A stretch of DNA of 64,000 bases from CAYSLU01 sp964431965 (lineage in GTDB: Bacteria; Verrucomicrobiota; Kiritimatiellia; CAIKKV01; CAYSLU01). Positions 50,084 through 59,479 of this stretch are shown one piece after another. A program made the position numbers and the translations under genes. The notes under the pieces were generated by a model that did no database searches, was not told the DNA's origin, and saw nothing but the letters and a program-made list of their open reading frames with translations. The stretch is from contig CAYSLU010000005.1 in NCBI GenBank assembly GCA_964431965.1, positions 21,365 to 85,364 of the forward strand, given 5' to 3'. Every line of letters starts with the position of its first letter. Positions within the stretch are counted from its first letter, which is position 1.

Positions 50084-53000
50084 CTACCGCGTTCCATACC
50101 ACAACTGCACCGGCCCCAAGAGGCCTGCCGGATCCAGCGCGGCGTGCTTGGACAGTTTGTCCTTCATTTCGCACACCAGCGTGTTGAGAACCTCCACGCG
50201 CAACGCGTTGGCGCCCGCCTTGAGCGCCTCGGTCACGTCGAATACATATGGCCGGCAGAGCCGGACGCCCAGCGCCATCCCGTTCAGCCAGACTTCAGCC
50301 GTCTCGCCGACCTCGCCCAGGTCGAGGAAGACCCGCTCCCCTGCCGGCAGGTTGGCGGTGAACGTCGTCTCGTAGCGGAGCGTGCCCGAGAAATCTGGCA
50401 AGAGCCCCGGCGCGGCCAGACTGCACAGCGTCTCCAGCGCGCGCCACGGCGAGAACACGGGGTACTGTTGCGCGGTCGCCGTGGCGACCTGCCAGCCGGC
50501 AGCCTGCACCGGAACCTCGCGCGCTGCCTCGCTCCAGTGCGCAACCGCCGGAGCCTCGGGCACATCGCCGGCCAGCAGGACCAGCGATTCCTCCGCGCTG
50601 AGAACCAGATCCACCCACACGCCAGCGCCCTGGCGTCGGCAGGGAACCGCCCGCAGGCGGTTGGCCAACCCATCGTAGGCGATTACGCGTTCGGCATCCT
50701 CCAGGTAAACCGAGGTGCGGATCGCCTGATACGGGTCTTCGTTGAAGAACATCCAAACGCTCAGCCCCCCGTGCCGATAGGCGTAGCGGCGCAGATAGGT
50801 CTCATGGGTTGCCGTCCGGTCACCCGCGACACCCCAGCCGCGCAGCAGCGCCGGCAAACCGTCCAGGTCCGTGACGCAGGCACGGGCATGATGCCGCAAG
50901 ATGTGCAGGTCGCCCCCGCGTTCGCCATCTTCGGTCGTCGCCTCCGGCCACCCTTTGACGCACGCGATGCGGACCCCGGCCTCCAGCAGTTCGACCAGCC
51001 GCCGGACCACCCCGCGCGGCAGTCGCTCGGCCCAGGGCAGGATCAGGCAGCCATAGCGCTCATCCGCGATGCGCAGCGTCCCGTCCTCCACGCGCGCGAC
51101 GCCGCACAGCGCGTCGGCCGGAACGATATCCGCGTCCAGTTGCGCCTGCATCAGCACGCGCATCGGCTCCTTGGCCGACATGTAGTTCCCCGACCATTCC
51201 GCCTCGGCGTGGTAGAGAATGGCCGCATCCGCCAGATGCCGGCCGTCGCTGAGCAGGTGGCACATCCGGTTGGCATACTCCATGAGCAGGCGGAGATGAC
51301 GGTACTGCGGGTTCCGGCCGCGCGCGTAAAGATGCGGTGGGCAGTCCGGGTCCGGGAATTCCATGGGCGAAAAGGCATGGGGCGAGAAAACATTGATGCC
51401 GCGCACCAGCATGTGGTCGGTGAGCCATTTCATCAGCCGCAGGCCCTCTGCCCAGCCGTACGCCCCGTAGATCTCGCACATGGCCCGCCCCCGCTTCTTG
51501 GGATCGATGTGTGCGTGCGAGGCGCCGAGCTTGGCCAGCTCGTAGTGGTAGAACTCCCCGTCCGCGACCCCCCCCGGCCAGATGAAGCTCCGGCGGTCGA
51601 GACCGGGCCGGATCTGCAACAGCACCACATCGATCCCGCTCATCGTCTGCCCGTCCATGGCGCGGAAGAAGTGCGGCACGCTTTTCCCCAGCCGGGTGTG
51701 GGAGTCGTTGTCCTCGACGATGTGCCCGATGTAGTCCACGCCCCGCTCGGCGCACCAGGCGCCGATCTGGCCCGAGAAACACTCGCTGTAGAGCCGGCTG
51801 ACCAGGTTCATGTAGGCGTAGCGGACGGGCCAGGTCGAAGCCCCGATATCCTGCCACAGGCCCGGCAGGTGGCGGATGACCTCGCCGCCGAACTCCCGGC
51901 TCAACTCGTCGAGCAGTCCCGCCCGCCAGGGAAGCGACATCGCCTTGCGCCCGATGGCGCAGTCAAACCAGCCCGCGAAATCGTTGCCGATGTTCGGCTC
52001 GTCGGAGAAGAACCCGGCGAAGGTCTTGCCGAAGTCGGCCGCGTAGCGGGCATAGTGCGGCTCATAGACCGCGTCGATCAGCACACGCGAGGAGGCCCGG
52101 TCAATGGGGTTCAGGAAGTCCAGGTCGCCGCCCTTCGGGGTCAGGGCGACGATGAACACGCGCCAGTGCCCGGCCGGGATATCCCAGTGCAACTGCCCGG
52201 CCGCGACGTTAGCCGTAAGATTCACCGGTTCCCCCACGCCCGCCTCGCCGGTGGGCGTCAACGGCACGCCGATCACCGCCAGGATCTTCTCCCCCGCCTC
52301 GTCTTGCGCCCTGCCGCCGCCCGATCCACCCTCGTTAGCGAAGGGATTCTGCAAACTGACATAGATCCCCCATCCTCGGTCGTCGGCTCGATCCAGGGCG
52401 ACGCACAGCTCGTGCTCGCCGCGGCTCAGCTTCACGCGGACCTGCGTGCGGGTGGACCGGGCCGGATTCACCGCCCCGGGAGTGGCGGCCAGGGGGTTGC
52501 CATCGAGGAAGACCCGCGCCCCGCCGTCGTGCCCGACGTGCAGCACGCGCTCGCACTCCTCCTCGATGCGGATGTTGCGGGCCAGGTAGACGATCCCGTT
52601 CGGCTCACGCCCCGCATGCACATCCAGGAAACCTTTTACGGCCGAAACCGCCGCCCAACCGGCATCCTGGTCGCGACCGACGTAGGGCGTCAGGGTGATG
52701 TCGCAGGCGGGCATCGTGCGCGAGGCCTGCCAGCCATCCACCAGGAAGGGTGCATCGCCCGGCGGCGGGTTGAACGGCTTCTCCCGCAGGAGCACCCGGG
52801 CGCCAGCCTTGGGCCCCACCACATCAATGTGCCACTCGCCCAGAAAGACCTTCTTGAGTTCGGGAAACCGGTCGCGGATCCAGTGGTTGGCACAGCCGGT
52901 CGGGAAATGGACGTCATCCAGCACCCAGACCTTCATCCCCCGCCGGCGCGCCTCGTCCATGACGATGTCCATGTCCCGCCACCACTTCGGGCCACAGAAG

Positions 53001-53164
53001 CCCGGGTGGGGTCGTGATTCCAGGCACACCGCCCCGATCCCTGCCTCCTGGATGCGCGCCATCTCCTCCCGCAACACCTCCTCGTCTTCGCCATGCTGCC
53101 AGAAGAGCGGCAGCAGGTAATTCGCGCCCCGGTTCTCCAACACCTCTTGCACTCGATGATTCAT
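50084..53164 (-). CDS. GH106-like alpha-L-rhamnosidase with inserted accessory module
   Basis: 1026 residues. ATG 53164 with GAAGGGAAG upstream; its start overlaps the PL22 remnant's stop. The GH106 pattern is present: LLPLFWQHGEDEEVLREEMA, ARIQEAGIGAVCLESRPHPG, MKVWVLDDVHFPTGCAN, then FAGFFSDEPNIGNDF and RGVDYIGHIVEDNDSH. The C-terminus has a GH2-type sandwich (DLGEVGETAEVWLNGMALGV). At residues ~176-276 a foreign beta module is inserted (LHVGHDGGARVFLDGNP, GEHELCVALDRADDRGWGIY), shared with the GH172 remnant. GH106 enzymes remove alpha-L-rhamnose from pectin- or ulvan-type glycans. No signal peptide. Confidence 0.85.
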   Translation of the reverse strand: MNHRVQEVLENRGANYLLPLFWQHGEDEEVLREEMARIQEAGIGAVCLESRPHPGFCGPKWWRDMDIVMDEARRRGMKVWVLDDVHFPTGCANHWIRDRFPELKKVFLGEWHIDVVGPKAGARVLLREKPFNPPPGDAPFLVDGWQASRTMPACDITLTPYVGRDQDAGWAAVSAVKGFLDVHAGREPNGIVYLARNIRIEEECERVLHVGHDGGARVFLDGNPLAATPGAVNPARSTRTQVRVKLSRGEHELCVALDRADDRGWGIYVSLQNPFANEGGSGGGRAQDEAGEKILAVIGVPLTPTGEAGVGEPVNLTANVAAGQLHWDIPAGHWRVFIVALTPKGGDLDFLNPIDRASSRVLIDAVYEPHYARYAADFGKTFAGFFSDEPNIGNDFAGWFDCAIGRKAMSLPWRAGLLDELSREFGGEVIRHLPGLWQDIGASTWPVRYAYMNLVSRLYSECFSGQIGAWCAERGVDYIGHIVEDNDSHTRLGKSVPHFFRAMDGQTMSGIDVVLLQIRPGLDRRSFIWPGGVADGEFYHYELAKLGASHAHIDPKKRGRAMCEIYGAYGWAEGLRLMKWLTDHMLVRGINVFSPHAFSPMEFPDPDCPPHLYARGRNPQYRHLRLLMEYANRMCHLLSDGRHLADAAILYHAEAEWSGNYMSAKEPMRVLMQAQLDADIVPADALCGVARVEDGTLRIADERYGCLILPWAERLPRGVVRRLVELLEAGVRIACVKGWPEATTEDGERGGDLHILRHHARACVTDLDGLPALLRGWGVAGDRTATHETYLRRYAYRHGGLSVWMFFNEDPYQAIRTSVYLEDAERVIAYDGLANRLRAVPCRRQGAGVWVDLVLSAEESLVLLAGDVPEAPAVAHWSEAAREVPVQAAGWQVATATAQQYPVFSPWRALETLCSLAAPGLLPDFSGTLRYETTFTANLPAGERVFLDLGEVGETAEVWLNGMALGVRLCRPYVFDVTEALKAGANALRVEVLNTLVCEMKDKLSKHAALDPAGLLGPVQLWYGTR

Positions 53165-53509
53165 ATCTTCCCTTCCCGTCTCCGCCCGAAGTTCATTCGG
53201 GTCTGTCCCTTATCCAGGGCCAGCAGCGTGAGGTCGTGCCAGAAATAGACCTCCTCCCGAACCGGGTTCTTGCTGGCGCGCAGGAATTCCACTTCCCGGG
53301 GCAGCGGCACGGGCTCCAGATCCGTCAGTTGCTCGATCTCGCCGTTCTCCAGATCCACGCCGAAGAGATTGGTACGGTTGTTGCGATCCAGTTTGCGGTC
53401 GTTTGCATACCAACCGGAGGTCGTGATGGCTGTGCCCCTTGTGATCCGTCAGTTGCGTGACCTCCACGCCGGAGGCGCGATCGACATGAGTCTTCATTTC
53501 GGATTTCAT
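53161..53509 (-). pseudogene. N-terminal remnant of a PL22-like oligogalacturonate lyase
   Basis: From ATG 53509 it reads THVDRASGVEVTQLTDHKGH, matching PVSGATVRQLTNYRAHS of the intact gene at 46731. A short deletion and frame change follow (the YFTYPC segment is missing). The other frame then gives WYANDRKLDRNNRTNLFGVD, LENGEIEQLTDLEP and ASKNPVREEVYFWHDLTLLA. The intact protein has WYDNGRKL ... NRVNLFGVDLESGALTQLTD and SKNPIREEIGFFYDD. The body beyond residue ~120, including the metal ligands, is absent. Not functional as a lyase. Confidence 0.8.
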
Positions 53510-53512
53510 GCA

Positions 53513-54841
53513 TCACATTCCCCGATAAAGCGTTGTGTTATACAGCCTGGGGATGGCTAGCGGCCGGGCGTTGGCGTAGATCCGCACGCCCTTCCAGCCG
53601 ACTACGATCACTTCGTCGCGGCTATCGCCGAACACGTCGGCACGGTAGCAGTAGTGCACGCCCGTGTTGACCCCGCCCATGCTCCCGGAATCGTAGGTGC
53701 CGCAGTACGCCTGCGGAATCTCCAGTTCGTCGACGATCTCCCCGTTACCGTTGTAGATAACGGCCGGCCAGCCGCCCGCCGAGCGCGCCAGCAGAATCTC
53801 CGACAGCCCGTCGGCGCCCGTCCAGCGCACATCCTGACAGTTGGCGCCCCACGCGCCACGCGGCTGGGTGCGTTTCCAAAGTTCCCGTCCAGTTTCAACA
53901 TCGAACAGATAAAGGTCGGCGGCGCCGTTCTCGTTGCGGGGCAGGCCGCGGTTGACCACCGCCGCCTGCATGGTGGTCTCCCGGCTGAAGCGGCCCACCA
54001 CCACGTGCTGGGCCTCGTTCATCTTGCGATGCCAGATCTCCCGGCCGTCAGGCGCCAAGCAGTGCGCGCCGTGGTTGCCGAAGAACAGGTGCCATTGACC
54101 GTCCGGCAGGCGCACCATGGCATTGGCATCGGAATGCAGGCTTCCGGTGTTGGTTTGGTCGATGCCGTACTTGTTCTGATTGTCGAAGAGCACGGTGCCG
54201 TCATGATCGATCAGCGCGTAGCCGACAAACACCTCGTCGCGCCCATCGCCGTCGACATCGGCCACCGCCGGGTAATGCCCGGTTGCCCCCTGCCAGTGCC
54301 AGAGCACGTCGCCTGCCCACGACACGCCCCACAGGTTCCAGTAGCGGTCCTTGACCACGAAATCCCGCCGGTACCCACAGCCGGTGAGATCGGCCAGAAG
54401 GATGCAGTCGTCGGCCGCCGCCGGCAGCGGAACGGTTGCCTTCTCGCGCCCGGTCAGACCGTCCAGAACGACCATCGAGGCACTGCCCTCGTATCGGTTG
54501 GCCCGCTCGCGGATCCGGCAGTCACCGTTCATGTACTCGCAGGGTTCGGCATAGTGGGCCTGGCGGATGTAGAGCACCTCGTTGATGCCGTCGTTGTCCC
54601 AGTCGTAGACCTGCACGGGCAGGTCGCTATAGACGCGGCCATTGGCGGGCGAGGGGACCCCGGTCTGCCAGAGCCGCGCCCCGGTAATGCTCATGGCGGT
54701 CAAACACCGGATCTCGCGCGACCCGTAGTCGCTCTGGGTGATGAGCAAGTCTGGCGCGCCGTCGCCGTTGAGATCGCCGATGCGCAGGGTCATCCCCCCA
54801 GCGTCGGGCGTTTCAATCGAGCTGACGATGTGGATAGACAT
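53513..54841 (-). CDS. FG-GAP/VCBS-repeat beta-propeller protein, PL11-like
   Basis: 442 residues, ATG 54841 (MSIHIVSSIETPDAGG) with AGGAG upstream. Calcium-binding-type repeats: IGDLNGDGAPDLLITQSD, YDWDNDGINEVLYIRQAH, ADLTGCGYRRDFVVKDRYWN and VADVDGDGRDEVFVGYALID. Dx[DN]xDG loops in propeller blades are shared by integrin-like proteins and by rhamnogalacturonan lyases of PL11, which have this fold. The neighbouring rhamnosidase and PL22 fragments make a rhamnogalacturonan link attractive but unproven. No signal peptide is visible. Confidence 0.75.
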   Translation of the reverse strand: MSIHIVSSIETPDAGGMTLRIGDLNGDGAPDLLITQSDYGSREIRCLTAMSITGARLWQTGVPSPANGRVYSDLPVQVYDWDNDGINEVLYIRQAHYAEPCEYMNGDCRIRERANRYEGSASMVVLDGLTGREKATVPLPAAADDCILLADLTGCGYRRDFVVKDRYWNLWGVSWAGDVLWHWQGATGHYPAVADVDGDGRDEVFVGYALIDHDGTVLFDNQNKYGIDQTNTGSLHSDANAMVRLPDGQWHLFFGNHGAHCLAPDGREIWHRKMNEAQHVVVGRFSRETTMQAAVVNRGLPRNENGAADLYLFDVETGRELWKRTQPRGAWGANCQDVRWTGADGLSEILLARSAGGWPAVIYNGNGEIVDELEIPQAYCGTYDSGSMGGVNTGVHYCYRADVFGDSRDEVIVVGWKGVRIYANARPLAIPRLYNTTLYRGM

Positions 54842-54855
54842 TGCGCTTACTCCTG

Positions 54856-56847
54856 TTATTGAACGCCCGTCATCCGGGCGTTCCACGGTTCCAGCAGGCG
54901 CAACTCCTGACCTGCCAATTCCCGGTAGAGATCCGGCAGATCGAATGTCGACAACACGCCGGGCAGCATGGCCGAGAACGGCCATTCCTGCGTGGGTTCC
55001 TCGGCCAGATCGGAATAGGAGATCGGTGCGTGGATCAGCGTGACCCTCCGGACGCGATTGTCCAGCAGCGCCGCCAGCGCGCCGGTGATGGTTCCCCAGC
55101 CCTGCGCTACAAGGTGGATCCAGTCGAACCCGAATGACGCCATCCAGTCGAGGGTGGAGAGCACATCGTGGACACGCCAGGCGGTCGTCGACTCGCCGAG
55201 CATGGTCGCGTGTGCCGCGTAGCTGTAGTCGCTGCCGTACATGCCGAGGAAGCAATCCGGCCGGCAGGTGTCGGGCCGCGACTCGCCGATGCCGCGATAG
55301 TCGCAGGCGAAGAAGGCGGCGTTCGCAACTTCGAGCTCCCGGACGCGGTCGTCCTCGCGCAGTTCCTGGTCCGAAGACAGGTGCGGCAGGTAAAGCAGGG
55401 CCTGCGGCCCGCCGCGCACCGGGCGTGATGTGCGCCATTCGTCCTCGAGCTTGGTGACGAGGACTTGCGCGCCGTACCGCGGATCGGTTTCGAGCACGAA
55501 CTGGTTGGCGTGGGGCCGGGCATAGCTGCGGGCGTTCCACGGCCGCAGCACGCGGTAATCGGGCGGGCCGTGGCGCTCGGGAAGACGCAGCAAGGCCGCA
55601 ACCCGCTGGCGCAGTTCCTCGCCCGAAGGCGCGCTCCGTGTCGCCGCCAGTTCGCGCGAGCGCGCGGCGGTGAGGGCCGGCACGCATTTGGCGCCCGGCA
55701 GGTCGCTGACCTGGCCGGTAGGGGTGCAGCGCAGCGCCTCCGGTTTCTCGAGTACCAACGCCCCCTCGGGGCTGGGCGCATTCATGCCGGTCTGGCGATT
55801 GAAGAAGGCGCACATCGCCTCACGTGCTCCCTGCCAGTAGCCGTGCGTGCCGGGGCCGACGCAGTAGGCGGCCTTGTCCTCGGCGCCGAGCAGGCGGTAG
55901 ACGTGCCGGATGCGCTTGAACGCCTCCAGCGCCCCGCGCTGGTCGAAGAAGTCCTGTTCCTCGGTCAGAACGATCACCGGGTTCGGCGCGCGCGCCAGCA
56001 GCAGGTCGCTCTGCTCCAGCCCTGCTGCCAGGATGCCGGGCGGACACTGCTCGGCGTCGAGCGGTTCCTCGTTGCGCAGGTTGTGATACCAGCTCGACAC
56101 CCAGCAGCAGGGCGCGGACATGGTGAGGCGCTCGTCGCAAGCGACAGCGTAGGCCGTCATGGTGCCGCCACCGGATACGCCCGTGACACCGACACGCCTC
56201 GGGTCAACCCCGTCCTGCTCCAGCAGTACGTCGAGGGCGCGGATGCCGTCCCAGACGAACCAGCGGCCGATCCAGTCGCCGGTGAGTGACATTTGCCGAT
56301 CCATGGCATTGTGCTCCTTGACGCTGGGATAGCTGGGGCCGGGGCCGAAGAGCGATTCGCCCTTGCCGTCGGGATACTGCAGCCGCTCGGCCTGGCCCAT
56401 GGGATCATAGATCAGCACGATATACCCTAGGCGGGCCAGGGCCTGGGCGTACTCCTGGTAGCAGTCACCGGCTTTGGCGAGCCATGAGTGGCCGCACGGG
56501 GAGAGCACCGCTGGGCGTTTGCCGGCCTGTCCAGCGGGCAGGTAGAGATTGGCCGACACCGTGAGGCCGGGACGGCTGTCGAAGAGCAGCTTGCGTACGC
56601 GATAGGGGCCGCGATCCAGTTCGCTGGTGACGCGCAGATTCAGCGGCGTCCGCTCCGGCCACGGGCCGAAAACCCGCGCCGCCTTGTCGCGCACTTCGGC
56701 GCAATAAGCCTCGGCCTCGGCGCGCATTCGCAGGCCCATCACGCGGGCGTGGTTGGCCCGGTAGTTCTCTCGCAACCGCGCGATGAGGAACTCCTGCATC
56801 ATGCGCGGGAAGCGGTTCAGCGGCGCCATGGCCTCGCGGCCGCTCAT
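54856..56847 (-). CDS. tandem alpha/beta-hydrolase (esterase-like), second active site degenerate
   Basis: 663 residues; ATG 56847 (MSGREAMAPLNR) overlaps the upstream stop as ATGA. Domain 1 is acetylxylan-esterase-like: KRPAVLSPCGHSWLAKAGDC, YIVLIYDPMGQAERLQYPD, the elbow RVGVTGVSGGGTMTAYAVAC and His in VGPGTHGYWQG. Domain 2 (from ~residue 430) repeats the fold (AFFACDYRGIGESRP), but its elbow reads LVAQGWGTITGALAAL, with Gln in place of the nucleophilic Ser. One live and one structural domain is the likely reading. Probably removes ester groups from oligosaccharides. No signal peptide. Confidence 0.87.
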   Translation of the reverse strand: MSGREAMAPLNRFPRMMQEFLIARLRENYRANHARVMGLRMRAEAEAYCAEVRDKAARVFGPWPERTPLNLRVTSELDRGPYRVRKLLFDSRPGLTVSANLYLPAGQAGKRPAVLSPCGHSWLAKAGDCYQEYAQALARLGYIVLIYDPMGQAERLQYPDGKGESLFGPGPSYPSVKEHNAMDRQMSLTGDWIGRWFVWDGIRALDVLLEQDGVDPRRVGVTGVSGGGTMTAYAVACDERLTMSAPCCWVSSWYHNLRNEEPLDAEQCPPGILAAGLEQSDLLLARAPNPVIVLTEEQDFFDQRGALEAFKRIRHVYRLLGAEDKAAYCVGPGTHGYWQGAREAMCAFFNRQTGMNAPSPEGALVLEKPEALRCTPTGQVSDLPGAKCVPALTAARSRELAATRSAPSGEELRQRVAALLRLPERHGPPDYRVLRPWNARSYARPHANQFVLETDPRYGAQVLVTKLEDEWRTSRPVRGGPQALLYLPHLSSDQELREDDRVRELEVANAAFFACDYRGIGESRPDTCRPDCFLGMYGSDYSYAAHATMLGESTTAWRVHDVLSTLDWMASFGFDWIHLVAQGWGTITGALAALLDNRVRRVTLIHAPISYSDLAEEPTQEWPFSAMLPGVLSTFDLPDLYRELAGQELRLLEPWNARMTGVQ

Positions 56848-57962
56848 TGACTGCACCCCCTCAGGTCGATCGCCCATTCGCCCACCACCGCGCTCCCGCG
56901 GACGAGATGGAAACGGTCAAACAAGTTGACGGTGGGATCGCAATGCGACGGAATCAACTCCAGAACGGAGCCCAGCGCGGGAGCGGTGGCCTGATCGGCA
57001 TAGGTGATGCGACCATATTCATCGCCCCACCAGTCGTATTGCCATGCGCCGGCCATTTCTCCGAGGACTCTCGGACGGCCGCCGTCCTGATAGAGCGCCT
57101 TCAGTCCGGCATCAACGGTCACAAAACTGTCATGGCAGACGCTGACCACGGAGGTGAGCAGCCGCAGGGCCGGCCCGAAGGTGGTGAAGCGGTCTGCGTC
57201 CGCCGCCGAACCGATGGCCTCATATTCGGCATCCATGCAGACATAGGAGCCGACTTGAAGTTCCGTGACCTCATGGATCGCCACATCGATGTCAGCGGTT
57301 CCCGTGCCGGCGGCGCTGAATACGTCGAGGTCCGGCTCCGACTTGCGCAGCTCGCGAAACAGTGCCGCGGCCGGCCGCAGCGCCTCGATCGATGCCTGAC
57401 GGCGCCCGGCATAGTCCCGGATGTGCTGCACATGGCCGGCGTAGGCCTGGATGCCGCGCACGCGCAGTTCGGGGAGGCGGCGGATGGCCGCGGCCAGTGC
57501 CGGCGCGGCCGCCGGCGGGACGCCGGTGCGGTGCAGCCCCACATCCACGTCCAGAAGCACATCCAAAGTCAACCCGGCAGCCCGTAATGCCGCGGCCAGG
57601 TCGCACGCCGTTTCGTGATGGTCGATCACCGCCATCAGTGAGGGCGCCTTCACGCGCAGTGCGACCAAGCGCGCGATCTTCTGTCGGGTGGCCACCGGAC
57701 CGGTGATCAACACGGAATCGATTCCGGTTTCAACCAGGCGCTCCGCCTCTGAAATCTTGGCCACGCAAACCCCGATGGCGCCCGCCTCCATTTGCCGGCG
57801 CGCCAACGCGGAGCACTTATGGGTCTTGACATGGGGACGCAGCACCTTGCCGACGCTGGCCGCCAACGTCTGCATCTTCAGCAGGTTTGCCTCCAAGACA
57901 TCGAGGTCCAGAATCAGGCATGGGGTGTCCAGATCGCGCTTATCAGGCGACAGGTTGCTCAT
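56844..57962 (-). CDS. PLP-dependent D-threonine aldolase/D-serine dehydratase-like (DSD1) protein
   Basis: 372 residues; ATG 57962 (MSNLSPDKRDLDTPCLILD) with GGGAGGTGG upstream and an ATGA overlap with the previous gene. The alanine-racemase-fold N-terminus has the PLP lysine motif LRPHVKTHKCSALAR. VCVAKISEAERLVETGIDSV, LDVLLDVDVGLHRTGVPP and GIQAYAGHVQHIRDYAGRR follow, and the C-terminal domain carries LELIPSHCDPTVNLFD, whose His and Cys are typical metal ligands of this family. It cleaves or dehydrates beta-hydroxy-D-amino acids. Why it sits in a glycan cluster is unclear. Confidence 0.92.
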   Translation of the reverse strand: MSNLSPDKRDLDTPCLILDLDVLEANLLKMQTLAASVGKVLRPHVKTHKCSALARRQMEAGAIGVCVAKISEAERLVETGIDSVLITGPVATRQKIARLVALRVKAPSLMAVIDHHETACDLAAALRAAGLTLDVLLDVDVGLHRTGVPPAAAPALAAAIRRLPELRVRGIQAYAGHVQHIRDYAGRRQASIEALRPAAALFRELRKSEPDLDVFSAAGTGTADIDVAIHEVTELQVGSYVCMDAEYEAIGSAADADRFTTFGPALRLLTSVVSVCHDSFVTVDAGLKALYQDGGRPRVLGEMAGAWQYDWWGDEYGRITYADQATAPALGSVLELIPSHCDPTVNLFDRFHLVRGSAVVGEWAIDLRGCSQ

Positions 57963-59464
57963 GATCCACCTCCCGCCTTCGCGCCACATGCCTCCAGTCG
58001 CACCCGCGCGTAGCTTATCGCGCCGTCCCACTCGCGGCTGCCGGCTTCGGCCGCTGGCCGCCAGCCGCCGCGGCGATGGCCGAGTAGGTCCAGCGTCCAC
58101 GATGGGGCGCAACCGGCGCGTGGCGTGGCGGTAAAGAACTGGGTCAGCGGGTGCGCGAGGGGGATGGTCTGCGGTGCGGCCGGCACACCGTCGGGGGTGA
58201 TCTCCAGGATCCGGTTTTCGGAGAGCGCCTTGCCGTCGCTGACGTAGTAGACCAGGAACAGCCGTCCGTCAGGGGTGACATGGAAGCGGTGTGTCGGAAT
58301 GGGGTCGCCCAGAATGGTCTCGCCGTTGTCCAGCAGGTAGGGCCGGCCCACCTGGTCGAGGTCGGCGGGAATGGCCGGATCGGCGCCCTCGCCGGCCGTG
58401 ACCAGCGTCCGGCGTGAAAGCACCTTCCCGTCGCGCAAGGTCGCATACTCGATCCGGTAGACACGCTTGATGTCCGGGTAGAACCGATCCCGCACCGAAG
58501 GCAGCATCGGCGAGCGGAACCAGAGCTGGTGCACGAGCCCATTCGCGTCGACATGCATGTCCGTGGCAAACAGCCAGCCGCCGTCGGCAAAGGTGTTGTC
58601 GATCTCGAGCCAGTCGCAGAACGGTTTCTCCCCGATGGCCGGCGTCCAGGCGTAGAGCAGCCGGCGGAAGCGGTTGCCGCGTTGGCGGCCAGCCATGCCG
58701 GATGCCCCGGGCGCGTTCGGGGCGCTGCCCAGGCCCAGATCGGCGGGGGTCTTCACCCGATCCCAGTTGTCGTAGGCGGCCGCGCCGCAGAAATGGACCG
58801 CACGGTTCGCGAGACTGACCACGGGGTAGTTGACGCGCGTATGGGAAGCCCCGAACGGCGCCATGTCCGTCGGCGCGTACGGCGGCCAGGCCAGGCGACC
58901 GCCCGACCACGTGCCGCCCGCCCGCCAAAGCGCCCAGTCCGCGCGCGAGCAGCCGACATTCTGAAAGAGGATGGCATCGCCGGTCGCCCCATCGGCGGCC
59001 AGCGTCCGGTAGGAATGCTCGGTGAAGGCGGGGCTTTCCTGCCATTTCGGCAGGAGCGTCCGAGGCGGCCCGGCAGGGCTTGCCGCATCGAACACCAGCA
59101 GCTCCGGCCGGGCCGGACCGCCACCCGCCGCGCCGGGCGGCATGAGTGTCGGATTGGCCGAGAGCAGCAGCCGGCCGCCCGGCAGGCAGGCCAGCGGTGA
59201 TGGCTCGCGCGTCCGCCCGGTCTTGTCCGCCTGCCATCGTTGCCAGCCGGCGGCCTTCCGCTGCCAAAGCGCCCAGCGGCAGTCATTCATCGGCGGGGTG
59301 GCGGGGATGCGCTCATAGCCGCTGACGAAGACGCCCTCATCCTGGCGCACCACGCAGGTATTATTGAAACACCACAGCGGGCAGGCGCCGTTGTTCGAGT
59401 AGCGGTCGGCATAGACTGTCTCTTCCGCTTCCGCCGTCATCTGCATAGGCTGCCCGGTCATCAT
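57959..59464 (-). CDS. BNR-type beta-propeller protein (ulvan-lyase-like or unclassified)
   Basis: 501 residues from ATG 59464 (an ATG one codon later is equally possible; no strong ribosome site). The pattern of blades with Trp-rich strands fits BNR_4-like propellers found among PL24/PL25-type lyases: NNGACPLWCFNNTCVVRQDE, GVFVSGYERI, RTREPSPLACLPGGRLLLSA, SHTRVNYPVVSLANRAVHF, MHVDANGLVHQLWF and THRFHVTPDGRLFLVYYVSD. No Asp box is obvious. I cannot fix the family by eye. It overlaps the PLP-enzyme gene by 4 bases, suggesting co-translation. Confidence 0.62.
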   Translation of the reverse strand: MMTGQPMQMTAEAEETVYADRYSNNGACPLWCFNNTCVVRQDEGVFVSGYERIPATPPMNDCRWALWQRKAAGWQRWQADKTGRTREPSPLACLPGGRLLLSANPTLMPPGAAGGGPARPELLVFDAASPAGPPRTLLPKWQESPAFTEHSYRTLAADGATGDAILFQNVGCSRADWALWRAGGTWSGGRLAWPPYAPTDMAPFGASHTRVNYPVVSLANRAVHFCGAAAYDNWDRVKTPADLGLGSAPNAPGASGMAGRQRGNRFRRLLYAWTPAIGEKPFCDWLEIDNTFADGGWLFATDMHVDANGLVHQLWFRSPMLPSVRDRFYPDIKRVYRIEYATLRDGKVLSRRTLVTAGEGADPAIPADLDQVGRPYLLDNGETILGDPIPTHRFHVTPDGRLFLVYYVSDGKALSENRILEITPDGVPAAPQTIPLAHPLTQFFTATPRAGCAPSWTLDLLGHRRGGWRPAAEAGSREWDGAISYARVRLEACGAKAGGGS

Positions 59465-59479
59465 CTTGAACTCAGCGGG

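Noticed and set aside
50075..53017. Very long open frame on the plus strand opposite the rhamnosidase
   Set aside because: It has low-complexity, Arg/His/Pro-rich composition and no domain, and lies exactly opposite a well-conserved minus-strand gene; GC-rich DNA produces such shadows.
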